Shown: in pieces, positions 41,101-51,785 of the stretch
How the letters are laid out: every line of letters starts with the position of its first letter
Numbering within the stretch: the stretch's first letter is position 1
NCBI GenBank assembly: GCA_033063855.1
Contig: CP093831.1
Location: 11,470,001 to 11,534,000, forward strand
DNA length: 64,000 bases
Origin: Smittia aterrima
Lineage: Eukaryota > Arthropoda > Insecta > Diptera > Chironomidae
Reading direction: 5' to 3'
Translations under genes and position numbers: made by a program
Notes under the pieces: model-generated
Databases searched by the model: none
Seen by the model: the letters and a program-made list of their open reading frames with translations, nothing else
What the model was told of the DNA's origin: nothing

Positions 41101-44100
41101 GATATGAAAAGAGCTCGTGCATGAAACAGTTTTCATGAAAGCATTTTGCACTTTTTTATGATTTACAACGCTGTTTTACCATTCTTGTTACGTTCTGAGA
41201 GTGAAATGGCTTTCATTTCAGGTCCGTGATGCTTTAAATGGTTACAAATTCAACAGATATCTTGTGCACTAAATCGTTTTGTTTTAAAATTTATCTTTGT
41301 TTCGCTCATAGCCGTTGGAGCAGAAAATGCAGTGCATAGATGATGACTTTGCATTGACTTCGAATTGCTTCAGCTGAGCTTCAGAGCCTTTAAAGTTTAA
41401 ACTATTGAAATTTCAAAGTTAAAGGTTTGCTCTCTTAACAAAGAAAGCCAAAGTTTTCATGCTCTATTATTATAGCTTCGAGGAAGACGAACAAAGTAAA
41501 GTCGAGACTTATTTGGTGTAACAATTTTCTAGCTGAGTTGTCAAACAGAAAAACTTTCTGACTTTTAATTAGTCTTAATGGTTTCTTCGCGATTTATCTC
41601 AGTGGCTGCAGACGCCTCTACAAACTGAACAGTGAAGCTGTCTGTTGCAAATATATTTTCCTTTCTCGTGAACATAAGTTTTAGTTTGAATAGATAATTA
41701 AGCCATTTGAACGTTGCATAATTGCGAAAGTATTTATCTTTTCATATGCTTTGAGACATTGCTTTTTCAGTATCAACAAGTTCGTCAATCCTTCAGATTC
41801 AAGCTCTGAGAAAATAAATTCTGATTCTCTTGAGATATTTCCAACGAGAGAAGTTTATTTTCGAGAGAAATGATTTTCCATGAGCACAAAATGTTTTACG
41901 AGCAAAGATGAAAGCTTTTCTCTCAACGAGGAAAATATTAATCACGAGAGAACTTTATGAGAGTTTTCGCACATCGCAGACTTAATTTAAGGGTTGAGAT
42001 GTTTGAATCGAGCTCAGGTCGTTCCGGGGGGAATGGGAAAGGAAATTTCATCAAGCAATTCTCAGAACACTTTAAAAACATTAAAGGATCATTCGTGATT
42101 TACGGCTCATAGTGCGAGTCGCGATATTGATTTTCAGCTGAACTCTAGACGTTTGAAAGTTAATATTTCGGTTTTTAACATTCTCGTTAGTCTCCATAAA
42201 TATTGAAGAGCAGAACTTTTAGCGTCTCGCATATTAAATATTAAATCATTTTTCATATTATTTATTTTATTCATGGCACAAAAATGTATTCATGAACGAA
42301 CGTTCAGTTTAAGAGGCGTGAACATTTCCTCAGATTCTCTGAAATTTCTTAAAATGAGATTTTCTTTCACTCGCAATTTTAATAATGCAAAATTATTGAA
42401 AAGTTTGTAATGTTCAGGGGCAAAGGGAAATCGCTGGGAAAATCAATGAAAGAGAAAATTTGTATTTAAATTATCTTCTCTAACGTGAATATTAAATTCC
42501 GCACTTGCTTTGCTTCGCAGTTCCGAGCGTCGAAGCTTTCTGAACGCGCAGGAATGATAATCGAGAGATGTCGAGGGGAAAAATTATCATTTTATTTGTT
42601 GATGTTAAGCTAAGCCTTTCATGAATTTTCCTCTATTTTAAAATTCATGAGAATGCGTTAAATTTTATATTTTTTTGAAATCATTTATTCTGACAACTCC
42701 GCCTAGAAACATCGACTAACTCATGTTTTGTTGTGCTTCAGATTTCGAATTTCGGCTCGAGTCCTCTTGGTAAACAAATCAGTTCGAGATTTATTTGCTT
42801 TTCGCCGTTTGTGTAAGCTTTGTGTTTTCGATCGACTCAAGCCAAAAGGGGTTGAATCAACTAACGGAGAACGTGATTCGGTTAAGCAATAGAGACTTTG
42901 CTCAACGAATTCTCGGAATTTTTTTTTGACTAATTCATGTTACAACGAGGTCAAACGCTAAAGCCTAACGAAATGCCCAAAGCTACACACTTTACTCCTG
43001 CAAATCCTTTGGGAAGTGAATTATTTTTCTTTGATAGACTCAAGCAACCTCAAAGTTTTTTTTTATGAAACAGAAACTTCTCTTAATGTAAAGTTCTCTT
43101 GCTTTCTTCAGCAGACGATTTTTACAACCTCACGTTTTTCGCGGTTTTTAGTTTGCAAATGGCAGACGATTATTTATTCCAAGCATGATTCTTGAAGTTT
43201 TTCTTTACTCGTGGCTTAAATAGAGCAATTTTAATTGATGGTGTGCATGAAATGTTAACTAAGTGTACGCTATAGCAAGTCAAGTAGTTAAAAATTATGT
43301 AAACGAGGAGTTCGCGAGAAACCCGAGACTGCTATAAATATCATTAACTGATAAATCTGCCGGTAATCTCAGACACTTACCAACAGATCGGGGGCGATTT
43401 GAAGATTCGGAAATAAATTTCTTTCAAGCGATGCAAGAAAACTTTTTAATATTTCACGCCGGGAAAATTTAATCTACCAAACTATAGAAAATTATAAGCA
43501 AAGTTTTCTCTCCGCTGTCTTCAATCTTAACGAGAAATCTCTCAAGGAAATTTCCACACCATTTCACGAGCATTAAAACTTTAGTTTTGTTTGCGTTCTA
43601 CGACAATTTTCTCTCTTATCAGCCTCATAATTCCTAAAGAAAAGCTTTCGTCCTAGCTTTGAAATGAGCTTGATGAATTTAACGTACGAACAAATGGTTC
43701 ATTAAAACTCTTAACGTAATTACTACTCAGATCTGGAAAATTGAAATGAAAAATTCAAGAAAGATATGAAATTAATAAAACATCTTTTACGTCGTCCCCG
43801 TTGGTTTCAGTGAGGGAAGCATAACTTTTTACAACTCTAATATTTTACGAGCAACCCTGTAACGCTTGAACATGAAAGCATAATCAGACGTTAGTGTGTT
43901 TGCAACCGAAAGCTTCTTTTATCCTTTCGGGTGATAAAATTCATCGCTGTGATTCTCGTTGTGTTGTCCCAAAGACATCGAATTAACTGGATTCGAGGAA
44001 ATCTTCTTGAGAGGAACTCAAATCGGTTTGATCTTTTAACCCGGGTGAATTTACCTTTTTTGCTTCGGAAGTGCTTCAGTGTAATTGCGACTAATTGACC

Positions 44101-45882
44101 TTTGTAGCTCTATAATTCAATTATTTTTTTAAAAAAATAATCCTGAAGCTTAACCACAGCTTTTATAAAATAATTGAGCTTTTTTGATGCTATGGTGACC
44201 ATTCGGATTTTCATTTTAATTTTCGAGTTGATGTGAGTAATTAAAATTTTGATTTACTCACTCATTTCAATTGTCACCCTACTCAAAGACTCTTTGTTAA
44301 AAGCATTACTTTGCAATTGTTTTACGTTTGCTGTGGTGGAAAAAAAATTCTCGAGGAAACATAAATTTGCTTGAAACTTTTTCAAGCAGAATTTCCTTTT
44401 CCGCAGTTGCTGTCGAAGTCTCTATGACGTGACATAAAATGCGAAAAGTTAAATTTATTCTCAAACTTCATTATCATGATTTCGAGCTTCATATGTAATG
44501 ACACAAAAGCGAGTTATCATTCTTATTGAGAAATTCTTTCTCGTCATTCAGTTGTTTTCAAGCCGAGACCAAACAAATTTATGTGAATAAAGTTATCGAC
44601 GCTTCAACATTCTTAAAGAAAATTCCTAGACACAAAATATAATTCAGCATTTTCAATCTTCTTACGAGCTCAGAGAACGCGAGTCTGAGCGTTGTCAGAT
44701 TGCTAGTGTTTTAATTAAAATGAGCAGTGAAGCTTGTTCTTCTTTTTGAGTAAACTTCTGAGATCAATCAAACAGAAATGTCAACTCCACACTGAAGTTA
44801 ATGCAACGAAATGCTCAACTAGAAACTAGACAAACTGATATTTTATATTCAACTCGTCTCAGGCCCCCAAAAGCTCAAACGATGCTCAAATTGAAAATGT
44901 CAAGAATAATACAAATCCCCATAAGTATGTCATAACGGTATCCACCTCTCGCATCAACACTTTTTTGCTTGAGTGGAGAGAAAATCGAATCCATTCACGT
45001 TGTGAACTTTATTAAAGGTCTCCTGAACCCTAAAATCTGAACTCTTTCTTTGCAATAAATGTGTGTACGAAAAGCGATAAAATTTTATTGAATTGCCAGT
45101 AGTTGTTCGTACATACACACTACACGCTCTCACGTATGCTGGCGTATCTGTTCCGAAAGGTGTTTCATACTTGATAGCATTTGGGAATTCAAATTATGTA
45201 GATTTTTATGATAATCATAAATGTAAAAATATGCACGCCGGTGAGAAGGAACATCCGAGAAGGAGCGTTTAGTCGAAAAGGAAAATCCGATCATAAATTT
45301 GGCGCTTTAAAGCTCGGGCGAGGTTTGCGGAATTATTAAATTCACGAAAAGAGATCTAAATGGAAGATAAGCATTGCTTAGACCGCCAAATCTTGTTTAC
45401 GGGATAAGATTTTATCGAGAACAAGTAGCAAAGTCTTCTTCAGCGCTTTTATTGAACGACTCAGCTCGCATTTAATATCTCAATTTTAAAGCACACGTCT
45501 TCATTTCGAATTTATTGCTTCTTTATTGAGCCAATTGCGAAATCATAAAAGTCATCGACAAGAGTTGCAGCTCTCGTGATTCGAATCTTTAACTTAGCAG
45601 TAATAAAATGATCGAAAGGAAGATGTTAACCAAGAATTGAATTCTAAAAGTACAAAAAGCTTTTCTGACAGAGAGAAATTGCTTCAAACTTCTTCTTAAA
45701 ATCCTTCGAGGATTCTATAATTTTCCGTACATAATTTTGCTATTAACAAATCTGTTTGGCCTCGGGAAGTAGAAAAATATTTTCCTAAGATTTCTCATTA
45801 GATTACGGAGAGGTTATTAAAAGGGCAAGCATCAGTTGCACACTGATTAAAACTTTTAATTTAAAAGGCTTTTTACAAAGGT
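26162..45882. other. Gene-poor region, about 19.7 kb
   Basis: This stretch lies upstream of the EVA1C-like start codon and must hold its 5' UTR and promoter, which I could not locate. A few longer frames exist (for example 37131-37499 minus, 122 codons) but show no motif or splice context that supports translation. A GC-richer patch around 30220-30450 and a 22-base palindrome at 44120-44141 are the only structures I noted. No RNA gene or transposon protein is visible. Confidence 0.6.
44120..44141. repeat. 22-base perfect AT palindrome
   Basis: ATTATTTTTTT followed by its exact reverse complement AAAAAAATAAT with no spacer. Confidence 0.9.
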
Positions 45883-45898
45883 AACCTTGTTCAGTGTT
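45883..45898 (+). repeat. Left copy of a 16-base direct repeat flanking the 162-residue gene
   Basis: AACCTTGTTCAGTGTT lies 129 bases before the start codon of the intronless gene. A copy with one mismatch follows the gene at 46620-46635. The pair could be a target-site duplication. The TCAGTGTT part also resembles an insect initiator, so it may mark the transcription start. Confidence 0.5.
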
Positions 45899-46026
45899 GC
45901 TCAATTCAGTTTGAGTTAAAAATCTTAAAACTTTTCATCTTAGCAACCTGAGAAAATTATTTTGCAGAAGTCTAAATAATCATTTTAGTTTTTCAAACTC
46001 ATTTGGTTTAATTATAAAGTTTCGTA

Positions 46027-46515
46027 ATGGGAAACATTATGTCAAAACTTGAACTGAAAGAGGAAAAAGCAATTGAAGACGGAGCAAGAAATGTTGAAGA
46101 AGTTTTGATTACAACTCCAATCGTGGAGTCACTTTCTTCAAATGAATCCAACCAACCCACTTCTCAGGTGAATTTAAATTCTGAAAGTCAATCATCAGGT
46201 GGCACTTCACAAAATCAAGTAAAAAGCAAGCGAACGACTTCGGTACCGCAGGAACAAGTTTTACGTCGATCGGCTCGCGCTGTTGAGATGAAGAACAAAC
46301 GAGCAATTCGAAAAATGACCGAGAATGCTCGAGAGATGACATCGAAATTAAGCAAATTGAATCGTTTAGCTCGAAGAAACCGAAAACTGAGTCGTCCCGG
46401 GAGACAAGATCAATTGACTGGGTCGACTCAATCACTTGTGAAGGCAAAACCAAAGTCAGCTTTGAAGAAGAAACCACGAAAACCTTCCAAAAAAAAGTCT
46501 GTTCGCTTTTCCTAA
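46027..46515 (+). CDS. Intronless basic protein, 162 residues, possible N-myristoylated PP1-binding protein
   Basis: I do not recognise the family. The ATG at 46027 is followed by GNIMSK, which fits an N-myristoylation signal (Gly2, Ser6, Lys7). Residues 10-70 are polar and Ser/Asn/Gln-rich. Residues about 75-125 are highly basic (LRRSARAVEMKNKRAIRK then SKLNRLARRNRK) and could form a charged helix. The tail is Lys/Pro-rich and ends KKKSVRFS. K157-S-V-R-F161 matches the RVxF docking motif for protein phosphatase 1, with a weak SILK-like SALK at 144-147 ahead of it, the order seen in many PP1 regulators. The gene has a single exon and AATAAA 26 bases after the stop. It sits alone in a gene-poor region and is bracketed by a 16-base direct repeat, so it may be a retrocopy. 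Coding status rests on length, biased composition, coherent motifs and the poly(A) signal. Confidence 0.68.
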   Translation: MGNIMSKLELKEEKAIEDGARNVEEVLITTPIVESLSSNESNQPTSQVNLNSESQSSGGTSQNQVKSKRTTSVPQEQVLRRSARAVEMKNKRAIRKMTENAREMTSKLSKLNRLARRNRKLSRPGRQDQLTGSTQSLVKAKPKSALKKKPRKPSKKKSVRFS

Positions 46516-46543
46516 ATTTCTAGATCCAAAATATTTTGACATT

Positions 46544-46549
46544 AAAATA
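46544..46549 (+). promoter_or_regulatory. Polyadenylation signal of the 162-residue gene
   Basis: AATAAA follows the TAA stop by about 26 bases in an AT-rich 3' flank. It is the canonical hexamer at a plausible distance. Confidence 0.5.
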
Positions 46550-46619
46550 AATTCAAATTTATTACGTGATCGTTGCGATATAATCTAGCACGTCGGGTTC
46601 CATTTCAAAAAGTTCAAGA

Positions 46620-46635
46620 AACCCTGTTCAGTGTT
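46620..46635 (+). repeat. Right copy of the 16-base direct repeat
   Basis: AACCCTGTTCAGTGTT differs from the left copy at 45883 in one base. It lies about 70 bases beyond the poly(A) signal, after a short A-rich stretch (TTTCAAAAAGTTCAAGAA). Confidence 0.5.
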
Positions 46636-49600
46636 AACATGAAAGGTTTCTACCTTTGTTGAAGAAATGCTTTTGAGAGCACCGAAAAAAATTACAAAAG
46701 ACCCTTAACATTGAAAGGAACTACATAGTCACAGAGCTTAATTACAAAAATATTTTTCTAAAGCTCAATCCATTGCAGGAACGAGAATTTTATAATTGCG
46801 CTATCCTCGATTTTCTTTTAAACTCCCAACAGTAGTTTCCTTCAATTTCGCTCGTTACTCGCTTGAAAAAAGAACCTCAATAGAGATTTCTGTTTGAACT
46901 TTTAACTAACATTCTTTTAACTTTAGATGGAAGTGCGCGAACAAAAACAGAAGCGATTCAGATGTTTAATTGCGAGATAAAATCTGAATTAAAAAAAACT
47001 TCAATGTATCTTCTCTTCGGAGAAGGTAAAAGAGAAAGGAAAAAGTTTCTTTTGAATAGGTTGAAGGAAACAGTTGAGCAGGTAGAGAAATTGTTAAAGT
47101 TTCCACTTCTTTTTCCAAGCAGTGCTGCTTTCATTTAGTGTTCCTAACGAACGGCACACAAAAAAGAATCTGTGAATAAACATTCAAATTGTCATAATTA
47201 ATGTAAGGATGGGATTACAAATTCGTTAACATTTTTTTGCCTCGCTAATTCGGTGAAATGGAAAAAGTTTCTCTCTGCTCGAAGCAGTCTCCAACCTGAG
47301 CCGAGATTTAAACTCCTCGTCAAGACGATTTCATAAACTTCTTTAGAACTGATAAGAACAATTGGTGCATAACTAAAGCGAGATATTCATTGAGTTTAAT
47401 CAAGTAGAAATTGTCTCAATTCGGATGAGATGCTATGAGCATGATGCTCTGATTGCCTTTTCTGCTCATTCGTTCAAGGGAAATAATTAAGGCGAAAAGG
47501 AAAATATGCCTTCAGGGTTTTCTTTAATTTAAGGAAACGTCTTTCGAGTGCAAGCATTTACGCTCAAGAACATGAAAAGTGTTCATTGTGAGAAAGCACA
47601 AAGCAATTAATTTCCAACAACTTCAACTCAATTAAATTTCTCTTGGTTCGAGCTACGCAAGGCAAAGTCTCGTTTGTTGTGTTTGCTTTTGTGCTCTAAT
47701 GAAATTCCTCTCTGACTTTCACATTTCCCAAAGACCTTATAAATTCAACGTAACTGGAATCGTTGCTCTAGCTACTTTTATTTAATCATTGACTCTTATA
47801 ATCGTTTTCCGATGAGAGAAATGTCTTGATTCCTTAAACACAACCATAAACATTCAGCTCGAGAAAAAGGGACTTGAAATCGCAAGTTTTATTGTTAGCA
47901 ACAATTTATACATTTTCGAAACTATCAAAATCGTGCGAGGAATTTAATCGTCCTCAGGGGATTATTACTTCAAGAGCTTATACAGTTTAGGGACTGTTCG
48001 TAAGTTACGAGAAGAAAGTTAAGAAGTTTATGAAAAATATTTTAAAAACTTAATTATTGTTTCTTCAATATTTATTTTTATCCTCATAACTTTTCAAGAA
48101 TTCCTCATGACTTGAGCATCATCCTGGAAACTTCATCAGATTAAACCCTGATTCTGGTCAATAAAGCATCAATCTAAAGCGAGAAATCCAGAGGCTTTGG
48201 GACAAGCAAATATCATGTTACGAACCATTAAATAAAAGGAAGAGAAATTCGAGTCATTAAAACTAAAAACATAAACTGCCATCAAGACATGAAGTTAAAT
48301 TCCTTCGAATACTTGAAAAGGAACTCGACTCGTATCCACAATTTAGAGATGACCAAGGAAAAGTTGGAGAGTCGTTGACGCTTGCAGATTTAAAGTGACC
48401 ATCACTCTCCTGATAAGCACGTTTGCCTGTTTGTGATATTTTTATTCGAGAACTGAATAGAACAAGTTCAAAAGTATTTCGCATTTCTTTCAACTTTTGC
48501 AGTTTTCCGAAGTTGCTAAGGCGAGAAATTTTCCAATTTATATTCTCTTGAGAAATAGTTTATCAAAGTTGATAATTTGGCATTAATAAACTGAACTGAT
48601 GCAGATTCTGCTAGAATCGAATCGAATTGAATTTGAGCACATACATTTTCCAATAAATAAATTTGGCATCGTCACGTTTCAGATACAAAAAGACGACAAT
48701 CGGTCCTGCTCTAATTTGATCAAGTTGGGAGAGTTAATTTGTATAAGCTGAAGGGGAAATTGTTTGGAAATTGGGTTCAAAACAAAGTTTTAGCTTTACA
48801 AAGGGATTTTCTGGTTTATGCAAGACTTCGAGTCTGAGTAAAACACTTACATGACTTTGAAGAAACATTTTGGAAAGTTTTCTTATTTGCAATGTTTTTG
48901 AGTTTAAAATTTGTCATGGACAAAAAGTGGCGCAGCTTGCATTTTAAGCGAAAGAACATTTTTGCGCTTGTCAAGATAAATCTTCCAAAGTTTTTTTTCT
49001 GCTCTCCTTCAAAGGCTTCATTGAGACGGAAAGTCTAATAAATTTCGCAACGTTTCAAGTGATTCTTTGATCGATGTTCAGTGGAACTCTCTTTCTTCTC
49101 CGTCTCCTTCCACATTTATGAAGCTTTGAGTGCTCTCCCTCATTCTACAAACTATGATCGCAAAACAAAACCCTTGAAGTTTTTCAAACAAAAAGTTTTT
49201 AATTGAATTTACCACTCCGAATGACGTTAAAGATGAATGTTTCACATTCTCCCCATAAAAAGCACATAATCTATCCAAACATTTTGATCCGACATAAAAA
49301 TTTTTGTAGTGCTCGGGGAGAAAAGCTTCAGATGTCTTAGAATGTGTGGAGAAGAGATATAAGAAGTGAAAAGTTTCATGTTCTTGAAATAACGAAGTGC
49401 TCGGAGTATGTGTGCTCAAGCAAGCAGTCCCGAAATATTTTTTGTTCAACGATAACTTTTTGATTTTCCTCCTCTTTCCGTCTTTGGGAGTGTTTGCTTG
49501 AAATTCGATGTAGAGCAATCGAGAGCCTTCTATCTTCTAATTCGAATACAACAGAGGAAGAAATGTCACGCGACTTCATTCGTCTCTCTACTATCTGACT

Positions 49601-50367
49601 TGAAACATGAAATTAATCGCTTTTTGAGAATAGTTAGACGACGTGTCATGCTCCAAATTTCTCTGAAAAGTATGAAACTTTTGAAGTTTATTGCCAAACA
49701 CTCGTCGAACGGTAAATGAAAATAAGGGAAAACTTCCGCCATTCAATTTGTTTTTCTCGTAAACTTTTCCATTTCGATTCGAAGTTTCTTTTATTATCAA
49801 ATGATTTCCCTCTTTATTATTTTTCGATTTGTGTTGAATGAGTAATGCCTGCTTGAAAAATTCCCGATGCACCATTTGGCATTTGTTTTATCGAATTAAA
49901 TTGATGGCATCTGCAAGTGTATCAAGGTTATTGGATCAATTTAAAGTCGCTGAAAGCTTATGCTCGTTGAAGACTTGGCTACAAGTAATTCTGGGAGGAT
50001 TTCACAAATGGAAATTGTTTTAATCCATTTTAATTCTAAGCTTTTTCAATGTTTTCTTTGTGAAACTTTCACAATATTACTTAGCAAATTTCCATGAATT
50101 TGTTAAAACGTTTAACAAAATCGAACGAGATTAAATTCCAATCAAAAGTTTCAAGTGTTTGTTCATGATCTTCAAGTTTGTTTTTTAATGGAAATCAAAA
50201 CATTCTTGAATACGCTTTCCTAGAATGGCAGATTTAATTAAATAAAATCGAATCGAAGTATGAACAAATCATCAATTGCACTTGAAGAAGAGCTCGTTTG
50301 ATGCTCTGATTTATCAACTTCACTCGCTTAAAAATTTCAGGATCAAGTTTGCTATTTTCTCTCGCTA

Positions 50368-50472
50368 CACTTTTAGAAATTTCCACAACGAATTTTCCAC
50401 CCTCGCTCTCAGATGTGCACTGCTAGAAATTTCTGAATCACTTTTCATTCTCCCTCACACTGCTAGAAATTT
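50368..50472 (+). repeat. Three spaced copies of CACTKYTAGAAATTT
   Basis: Copies start at 50368, 50418 and 50458. The last two are identical over 15 bases and the first differs in two. Function unknown. Confidence 0.6.
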
Positions 50473-51549
50473 TGGTATTTGCAAAATTGGAATTGTTATC
50501 AAGACTGAAAGGCGGTGTTTAATGAATATTTAATTATTATTTTTTATCTCAAGCTTTTTTTTTATGTGAACTCATTTCTATTTAAATCAAATTTTCCTTC
50601 TCTCTCTCTCCCTCTGTCAATTGAAGTCCTGAATGATGCAGATGAAAAGTGAATTATTAAAATTTATCTTTCACTTGAAAACTTTTACCCTGTGGAATTA
50701 ATATTTTCTTAAAGTTATACAATGAAATTTAATATTTTAAATTCTAACGACGCTTAACGATGATTGTGAAGAAAGAATGGTGAAAAAGGAATTATTAATC
50801 CTTATGATTGCCAACAACTCTTGACAAAAATCCGAGACTTTTCAAGGAGCGGAAAATCATCGAAGAGAAAGAAAAAGAAGAAAACAAAGAAAAATTGAGA
50901 TGATTGGGAGTTTGTAAACATTTCAGTCGTTTAATGAATGAAAATCGATGATATCTCATTATCTTGCAGCGCTTTCGAGCCAAAAAAATATGAAAGAAGC
51001 CGAAGCCACGACCTCAAACAAAAATTATTGATGAGCCATTTGAGCCTTTTTTATCGCCTTTCAGTCACTATTCAATTTTGATAAACGTTCAATGGGCCTC
51101 GCCTTGTAAATCTATTGCATCCATCTCAATTTTCACAAGAACAATCCGAGCCATTGCCAGCAAAGAAATTTCGAAAGCTGTAAAAGCAATAACTTCGGAA
51201 AATCGTTCATAAATCGATGAAAACAATTCCTATGAAGAGTTAAAGCTATTTCGAGTGAACATGAAATTTATGATTCCATCATTACTTGCTATACATGATT
51301 GTATGATGCTTTACATGTGCCTTACAAGTATAATATTCTAAATTGTTTGATTATTCGACAATTTCTAGAAATTTTCTGAAATGCAATTTGGCATTGCTTT
51401 ACAAATATTCAGTTAAATGATCCTGGATCAAACAACATTTGAGGTTCTTCATTCTTATTGAAACTTTTGTCGTTTTCAAGTCATGACGGAGTAAAAATAT
51501 TTCTAATTGGGAAAATTCTTCCTAAGCATATCAAAGTGAGCTTTTTAGT

Positions 51550-51785
51550 CTTCCAGGAAGCAAAATAATATTCAAAAAATTTACTCACTTTGTGGTTTAC
51601 TGTTGATAAATCTTTGGAAAATCTGATGATCAAAATAAATTTGCAGGTCTGAAAATTTTCCAAGAAGCAAAATAATTGATCAAATTCTGCATTCCACAGA
51701 AATCTAGGTGAACAAAGCTTTTCCCGTTTTGGTTTATTAATTAAGAGAGCCCTTAAAAATCCGACGATCAAATGAATTTAGCAGA
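51550..51785. repeat. Degenerate tandem duplication, unit about 107-139 bases
   Basis: TTCCAGGAAGCAAAATAAT at 51551 recurs as TTCCAAGAAGCAAAATAAT at 51658. The segment AATCTGATGATCAAAATAAA near 51620 recurs as AATCCGACGATCAAATGAAT near 51758. The two pairs have the same order but different spacing, so the copies have since gained or lost bases. Confidence 0.45.

Noticed and set aside
46109..46477. 122-codon minus-strand frame inside the 162-residue gene
   Set aside because: Shadow of the plus-strand coding frame, which has the motifs and poly(A) signal.
49078..49518. 146-codon minus-strand open frame
   Set aside because: Long by chance standards but with no recognisable domain; overlapped by other frames and the start is not a clear ATG context.
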